A DNA stretch of 17,022 bases from JANWHF01 sp036276235. Lineage in GTDB: Bacteria; Planctomycetota; Phycisphaerae; Tepidisphaerales; Tepidisphaeraceae. The notes below the pieces were generated by a model. The model was not told the DNA's origin. It searched no databases and saw only the letters and a program-made list of their open reading frames with translations. Both the position numbers and the translations under genes were made by a program. The DNA lies in the NCBI GenBank assembly GCA_036276235.1, contig DATBDZ010000244.1:1-17022 (forward strand), read 5' to 3'. Shown here one piece after another: positions 13,362-17,022 of this stretch. The first letter of the stretch is position 1. The number at the start of each line of letters is the position of its first letter.

Positions 13362-14567
13362 TCAGGCAGGCGACATTGTCGAGTCTTTGTGGCGCAAGAG
13401 CGACTGCTCGAAGTCCGCGAAATCCAAATTGACGAACATCGGCACCAGCGCCGGATCGAATTGCGTCCCCGCACAACGGCGAATTTCCTCAAGAACCTTC
13501 TCTCGGGGAGTAGCCGCTCGATATGAGCGCGTGGAAGTCATCGCATCGAACGTATCCGCCAGCGCGAGCACACGCCCGATGAGCGGAATCGCCTCGCCGG
13601 CCAGGCCGTGCGGATATCCTTTGCCGTCCCAGCGCTCGTGGTGATGCAAAACCCCCGGCAGCGCGGTGGTCATGTGCGGAATGTCTTTGAGAATCCCGTA
13701 GCCGATCTCCGGATGCCGTTTGATCTGCGCAAATTCGTCGGCGGTCAGCCGCCCTGGATTCGTCAGCACCGCCTCGGCGATTCCGATTTTTCCTACGTCG
13801 TGCACCAGACCAGCGATGTGATATTGCTCGATCAGATCGCGCGGCAACTTCATTGCCTCGGCAGCTTTCGCGGCGAGGAGCGCGACGCGCTCGCTATGGC
13901 CGCACGTGTACCGATCCTTGGCATCGATCGCCGCCGTGAGTGCGCTGACGGTCCCGAAGAAGAACGAGCGCTGCTCGGAGAGGCGCGCTACATTCTCGTG
14001 AAACACGCCGAGCAACCCGGCGGCGGCATCGAGAAGCTGTGTTTCGCCGCTGCTGAGCTCCAGATCGGGTCCGCATTTATTTCCGGCGATGATGCCGGCA
14101 ATGAGCCGACCGGCATGCGTGACGGGGACCGCCACCAGGTCGGCGCCGGTGCGGCGGGCGAACGGATCATCCTGCGGCCGCAAAACCTGCGGGCCTTTGC
14201 CGACGGGCAGGCGGTTCACCAATTCCCTGGAATGTTCTTCAAACTCGGCCGTCGAGCAGGGGGGCTGGCCTGAGAGAAACAGCCGCTGCGACAGTTCGCG
14301 AACCGAGGTACCCTTTGGATGAAATCGCACTGCCAGCCAACTAAACGGCAATACGGGAAAGAGCTGATTGCAGAAAATCTGAATCAACTGCTCCGGCACA
14401 TCGACAGAATTTAACAGCCGCGCGAAGCGAAAAAGCAGATGGACTTCTTCATAGGCCTGGGCAAGCTGATGGCTGAATTGCTCGAGGGCGGCGCGCGGCG
14501 CTACATCGGAGCCGTTCGTGCGGCGAAGCTCGTCGATGGAACCGGCGTTGCGTGAGTTGATGGACAT
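13362..14567 (-). CDS. HD-GYP cyclic-di-GMP phosphodiesterase with GAF-like domain
   Basis: A 401-residue protein. Residues about 25-55 are a helical lead (FSHQLAQAYEEVHLLFRFAR). About 56-195 looks like a GAF-type sensor domain (VAVPVTHAGRLIAGIIAGNK, then GETQLLDAAAGLLGVFHENV). About 205-380 is a complete HD-GYP domain with RYTCGHSERVALLA, the HD pair H256-D257 in GLVHDVGKIGI, RHPEIGYGIL, HHHERWDGKGYP (H309/H310, GYP-type motif 317-319), and LADTFDAMTSTRSYR. All metal and GYP residues are present, so it should hydrolyse c-di-GMP in the cytoplasm. It lies 30 bp downstream of a response-regulator gene on the same strand, so it is probably co-transcribed. SD GGGAG is 9 nt before the ATG. No clear terminator follows it. 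Confidence 0.92.
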   Translation of the reverse strand: MSINSRNAGSIDELRRTNGSDVAPRAALEQFSHQLAQAYEEVHLLFRFARLLNSVDVPEQLIQIFCNQLFPVLPFSWLAVRFHPKGTSVRELSQRLFLSGQPPCSTAEFEEHSRELVNRLPVGKGPQVLRPQDDPFARRTGADLVAVPVTHAGRLIAGIIAGNKCGPDLELSSGETQLLDAAAGLLGVFHENVARLSEQRSFFFGTVSALTAAIDAKDRYTCGHSERVALLAAKAAEAMKLPRDLIEQYHIAGLVHDVGKIGIAEAVLTNPGRLTADEFAQIKRHPEIGYGILKDIPHMTTALPGVLHHHERWDGKGYPHGLAGEAIPLIGRVLALADTFDAMTSTRSYRAATPREKVLEEIRRCAGTQFDPALVPMFVNLDFADFEQSLLRHKDSTMSPA

Positions 14568-14597
14568 CGGCCGCGACTCCCGGTTTCCGCCAGCCGC

Positions 14598-15044
14598 TTA
14601 TGCGACGGCGGCTTTCCTTTCATCACCGTTTGCTTGCGTTGGCGCGCCTCCATGGGCGACACCGATCAAATCCTGCACTTTTCCAAGCAGCTCCCTGGGG
14701 CTGAAGGGCTTGGCCAGAAGGCAGCGAACATTGGTGGATTGCAGCTCGGCGGGCGTCAATCGGTGCCCGCGAGCGGTCAACATCAGCACGGGGATGTTCG
14801 CTGTCGCGGGATTCACCTTGAGCCGGCGGCACATCTCGATGCCGTCGATCAGAGGCATTTGGTAGTCGGCGATGATCAGATCCGGTTGAAGCTGTGCCGC
14901 CTGCTGCATGGCAAGCTCGCCTTCGTCGGCGGTTGTCACTTCATCGCCGACGCGGCGCAGAATGAAGGCCAGCAGTTGCGTCACGTAGAGCTCATCGTCA
15001 ACAACCAAAATCCGGCGGGCCATAATTGCACTTTCGGCCGGCAT
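14598..15044 (-). CDS. Single-domain response regulator (REC)
   Basis: A 148-residue receiver-domain protein. It has the acidic pair D16/D17 in ILVVDDE, phospho-acceptor D60 in LIIADYQMPLIDG, T90 in VLMLTARG, and K112 in LLAKPFSPREL. All switch residues are present. A short charged tail (about 130-148) is the only part outside the REC domain, so there is no output domain. The ATG at 15044 is chosen because AGGAG lies 7 nt upstream. The internal ATG at 15023 has no good SD, and the frame upstream to 15176 has none either. It is followed 30 bp later by the HD-GYP gene, so the regulator may act through that phosphodiesterase. Its partner kinase is not in the window. Confidence 0.9.
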   Translation of the reverse strand: MPAESAIMARRILVVDDELYVTQLLAFILRRVGDEVTTADEGELAMQQAAQLQPDLIIADYQMPLIDGIEMCRRLKVNPATANIPVLMLTARGHRLTPAELQSTNVRCLLAKPFSPRELLGKVQDLIGVAHGGAPTQANGDERKAAVA

Positions 15045-15213
15045 GAGCCGACTCCTGGCGCATCGAACGATGCGCTCTACAGTTCTCATCGGCATTACTT
15101 GCATTACAATTGACAGAGAGTGCAGCGAATTCTGTTGCACGCCGTTTCGGAGCGCCTGCGGCGGGATGCGTGGCACCTTAGATCGCTTTGCTATTCTCCC
15201 CCTCTGAGCATGC

Positions 15214-15270
15214 CGCGGGCAGTGCCCGCCCTACGCGCCGCATTCAATCGTAGGGCGGGTACTGCCCGCT
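15214..15270. repeat. Inverted repeat pair, GCGGGCAGT-GCCCGCCCTAC type
   Basis: 15214-15235 and 15249-15270 are 22-base inverted copies with two mismatches and a 13-base spacer. A related half-copy is present at about 4801-4820, so this is a dispersed genomic repeat. Each arm is itself partly palindromic (GGGCAGTGCCC). Confidence 0.7.
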
Positions 15271-15383
15271 GGGTGCCATGTCCCACGCTTGCGTACGCTT
15301 GCGTGGGCATGTCTTTCTTGGATCACGCTTTTCCTTCCGAAGTCCCAGACACATGCTCACGCAAGCGTGAGGCATGGCACCCA
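15270..15383. repeat. Nested inverted repeat with CACGCTTGCGTGGGCATG-type units
   Basis: The outer arms TGGGTGCCATG (15270-15280) and CATGGCACCCA (15373-15383) are perfect 11-base inverted copies. Inside are palindromic pieces such as CCCACGCTTGCG with CGCTTGCGTGGG, and TCACGCAAGCGTGA. The element abuts the 15214-15270 pair, so the 350 bp between the response regulator and the pilin terminator are mostly repeat DNA with no gene. Confidence 0.65.
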
Positions 15384-15396
15384 AATCATTGGCGCG

Positions 15397-15426
15397 AAAA
15401 AAACGGCCCGCGTTTCCGCGGGCCGT
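15397..15426 (-). terminator. Rho-independent terminator of the major pilin gene
   Basis: On the minus strand ACGGCCCGCG, loop GAAA, CGCGGGCCGT (10-bp perfect stem, 15403-15426) is followed by a run of seven Ts (15397-15403). It lies 35 bp beyond the stop of the GspG-like gene. The GAAA tetraloop makes it very stable. Confidence 0.92.
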
Positions 15427-15461
15427 CGGGTCGAGTGGCTTTGAAGGTGTTAGATCTGCAG

Positions 15462-15956
15462 TTAGTACCCGCTGTAGGCGTTGCCATTCGCATCGTTGCC
15501 GGCGGCGGGATTGACGGTGATCGCCCCGGTCGTGTTATCGTAGAACCAGGCCGGCGTCGGGGTTGCGGTGCTCAGGCCGATGGTCGCGGTGTTCTTCATG
15601 CTCGCAGGCCCGACCGGCATCGCGGGAATCGCGCGGATATAAGGACCATACACGATCTGGTTGGTGCCAGTGTCTTTGGTGGCGCTGGTTTTGCTCCCGT
15701 CGGAGTTGGAGTATTGCGTGAGCTGCGTCGCGATCTTCGTCGGATCCGGCAGTGCGCCGCCGTGCTCGTTGGCGTACATATCGATGGCCTGGCGCAGCAG
15801 GGCAAGATCGCCGGTCACGGCACTATCTGCCGCGCCTTGCGCGCCTTTGCTCATCTTCGGAATCGCGATCGCCGCGATGATCCCGATGATCACGACGACA
15901 ACCACCAACTCAATCAGGCTGAATGCCTTGCGACGGTTTTGAATCTTACCGCTCAT
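15462..15956 (-). CDS. Type IV pilin / GspG-like major pseudopilin
   Basis: A 164-residue pilin. The leader MSGKIQNRRKA is cleaved at A11|F12, followed by FSLIELVVVVVIIGIIAAIA with Glu at +5 (E16), then IPKMSKGAQGAADSAVTGDL. The helix LLRQAIDMYANEHGGALPD is the classic GspG/PilA alpha1-C segment. The C-terminal part includes YGPYIRAIPAMPVGP, a motif seen in planctomycete and delta-proteobacterial GspG-like pilins, and ends in a short beta region (AWFYDNTTGAITVN). The length is near that of GspG. SD AAGGAG is 8-9 nt before the ATG and its own strong terminator follows, so it is likely highly expressed on its own. It lies 99 bp after a GspB/PilP-like gene on the same strand. Confidence 0.93.
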   Translation of the reverse strand: MSGKIQNRRKAFSLIELVVVVVIIGIIAAIAIPKMSKGAQGAADSAVTGDLALLRQAIDMYANEHGGALPDPTKIATQLTQYSNSDGSKTSATKDTGTNQIVYGPYIRAIPAMPVGPASMKNTATIGLSTATPTPAWFYDNTTGAITVNPAAGNDANGNAYSGY

Positions 15957-16055
15957 TGACTCTCTCCTTCATTCAATCTTCCCCACTGATACAACTGATG
16001 CATCGTCATCAATTTGGGGCGACTTAATCTTTCGAGAGCCAAAAGGCAGGGTGCA

Positions 16056-16655
16056 TTACCAGGAATTACCGCGGGCGGGCTTGATAACCAGATTGTCGGA
16101 CGTTGCGTTCCCCTGCCCGACAACGGTTAGTTCCACTTGTATCTCACCGGAATCGAACAAGGCGGCGTGTTCGTTCAATTCGACCAGGCGAAATCCGTCG
16201 ACAACGTCGCCCGGGCGAATGAACTTGGCGTCGAGCAGCGCCGCCATCCCACCGTCGCGTTTGAGCATGCAGCCCAGGAACTTGTGCTTCTGGCGGAATT
16301 GGGCGGCGGCAGCCAATCGCTCCGCAGCTTCCGAGCTTGAGCCAACCGGCCCCCAGCTCCGCGACGGGGTAAACGCATCCTGCGCGCAGGCGGGTTGAGC
16401 TTTCGCATCATCGGCGGCTTGCTGCAGCCGCGCCGAGAGTGCGGTTGCGGCTATGCCATCAGATGCGCTTGTCTGTTGAGCCGGCGTAGCGCTGGCGGCA
16501 ACATGCCTGACGACCGGCGTTACCGCCGCGCGCGAGACAATGGCTCCATGCGCCGGCGCAGGCGCGGAGGAAGACATGCAACGATCCACAACAAACGCGA
16601 TCGCCGCCAATCCCAGCACACCCAACGAAATCTTTTGCTGTGTTGTCAACTTCAT
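16056..16655 (-). CDS. Bitopic GspB/PilP-like pilus or secretion accessory protein
   Basis: A 199-residue protein with a short cytoplasmic N-terminus, one membrane helix (about residues 9-24) and a long Ala/Ser/Thr-rich periplasmic linker (about 28-95). The C-terminal domain (about 120-190) reads FLGCMLKRDGGMAALLDAKF, then IRPGDVVDGFRLVELNEHAALFDSGEIQVELTV. That G-D-x-V-x-G-F-x-L/V-x-x-I/L ... L-F-x-x-G pattern is typical of the small periplasmic beta domains of GspB, GspC and PilP, which link inner-membrane pilus machinery to the secretin. The SD is weak. It is followed by the GspG-like pilin gene, which supports a role in the same machine. The match is to a loose pattern, so the exact family is uncertain. 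Confidence 0.65.
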   Translation of the reverse strand: MKLTTQQKISLGVLGLAAIAFVVDRCMSSSAPAPAHGAIVSRAAVTPVVRHVAASATPAQQTSASDGIAATALSARLQQAADDAKAQPACAQDAFTPSRSWGPVGSSSEAAERLAAAAQFRQKHKFLGCMLKRDGGMAALLDAKFIRPGDVVDGFRLVELNEHAALFDSGEIQVELTVVGQGNATSDNLVIKPARGNSW

Positions 16656-16737
16656 GGCACCCGGAACAGACGATAGAAATCCGACGGAGTCAAATGTGCT
16701 CTGTTATCGGATGTGATTTGGGCGGCCAAGTGAATTT

Positions 16738-16815
16738 GAGGATGGAAGATTGAGAATGGATGATGGAAAGACGGGCTCTGCGCCATCCTCAATTCTTTAT
16801 CCTCGATCCTGGTAT
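16738..16815. repeat. Imperfect inverted repeat of GAGGATGGA units
   Basis: GAGGATGGAAGATTGAGAAT with GGATGATGG on the left is answered by CCATCCTCAATTCTTTATCC on the right. Each side is a degenerate tandem of ATTGAGGATGGA-like units. It lies upstream of the GspB/PilP-like gene (minus strand); nothing coding is seen between 16656 and 16880. Confidence 0.5.
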
Positions 16816-16880
16816 CCCGTACTCGTATCCCGAGCGAGGACACGGGCCCGATAATCTTCGCCGCGGCGGTTAATCGTGTA

Positions 16881-16913
16881 AATAAAAAGGCCGCGGACGG
16901 GGGGATCCGCGGC
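16881..16913 (-). terminator. Rho-independent terminator of a transcript entering from the right
   Basis: A perfect 8-bp GC-rich stem GCCGCGGA/TCCGCGGC (16890-16897, 16906-16913) is followed on the minus strand by CCTTTTTATTT. It ends the candidate small RNA or the 3' UTR of an upstream gene not in the window. Confidence 0.75.
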
Positions 16914-17022
16914 TGAGGGCTCTCAACTTGGGGGATGCGTCCGGAGGGGAGGCCGGACGGTTGAGAGAGTAGTTTAATGTCGGGGGGTGAAGAAGGAGGG
17001 GGGGAACCTTCTTCGGGGAGGA
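16881..17022 (-). ncRNA. Candidate small RNA with C-rich loops (5' end may lie outside window)
   Basis: Read on the minus strand, this stretch folds into three stem-loops in series. The first is GAAGAAGG/CCTTCTTC (17007-17014 with 16989-16996), loop TTCCCCCCCT. The second is CTCTCAAC/GTTGAGAG (16960-16967 with 16920-16927), enclosing CGTCCGG/CCGGACG (16953-16959 with 16938-16944), loop CCTCCCCT and an internal bulge CATCCCCCAA. The third is GCCGCGGA/TCCGCGGC (16906-16913 with 16890-16897), loop TCCCCCCG, followed by CTTTTTATTT. Linkers are also C-rich (TCCTCCCC, ACCCCCCG, CCCTCA). No convincing open frame covers it. The poly-T after the last stem gives the direction. It could also be the structured 3' UTR of a gene beyond the window. 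Confidence 0.45.

Noticed and set aside
13210..13476. 88-codon minus-strand frame between the HD-GYP and repeat-protein genes
   Set aside because: It overlaps the 3' end of the HD-GYP gene, has no SD and shows no recognisable pattern.
15045..15176. Longer N-terminus for the response regulator (start at 15176)
   Set aside because: The AGGAG site fixes the start at 15044; the extension adds nothing typical of REC proteins.
15957..16055. Riboswitch (GEMM/c-di-GMP type) upstream of the major pilin gene
   Set aside because: A CTCTCGAAAGA-like piece is present, but the conserved core and receptor sequences of the c-di-GMP riboswitch are not found in these 99 bases.

Overview
The window looks like chromosomal DNA of a GC-rich planctomycete, possibly class Phycisphaerae. 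Two predicted surface proteins start with the short LExRRLLS-type export motif typical of planctomycete extracellular proteins: a kelch propeller (LESRRLLS) and a glycine/aspartate-rich repeat protein (LERRQLLS). Prepilins with an A|FxLIE processing site, GTG starts, weak Shine-Dalgarno (SD) use and many dispersed palindromic repeats fit the same picture. The assignment rests on these motifs only; there is no rRNA or marker gene to confirm it.

Left part (1-5838). A tyrosinase-type copper oxidase and a DUF2182 membrane protein form a tight two-gene unit on +. They converge on a tRNA-Val(UAC) gene on -. On - follow a six-bladed kelch protein, a possible small gene, and the remnant of a phosphotransferase-like gene hemmed in by repeats at both ends. 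A membrane-anchored alpha/beta hydrolase then begins on +.

Central part (6001-12216, all +). A full-length ComEC/Rec2 DNA-uptake channel is followed by four minor pilin genes of the H/FimT, J/PilW, I/PilV and K/PilX classes. Each of the four overlaps the next by ATGA. Together with the minus-strand genes to the right, a GspG-like major pilin (15462-15956) and a GspB/PilP-like bitopic protein (16056-16655), this is most of a type IV pilus or DNA-uptake pseudopilus set next to the DNA channel. A REC response regulator and a c-di-GMP phosphodiesterase (HD-GYP) lie between the two halves and could regulate pilus output. A strong bidirectional terminator (12243-12270) separates the pilin operon from the converging repeat protein.

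Most noteworthy: (1) a 108-bp composite palindromic repeat sits in frame inside the prepilin leader of the PilV-like gene, giving a predicted 60-residue leader. (2) The last ~140 bases, read on -, form three stem-loops whose apical loops and linkers are nearly all C-rich, ending in a U-tract terminator; this is a candidate small RNA with multiple anti-Shine-Dalgarno loops. (3) A 12-bp hairpin ends 2 nt before the SD-less start codon of the pilin operon. (4) The tyrosinase carries a Cys-x-His next to copper site A, as in fungal enzymes with a thioether bridge.
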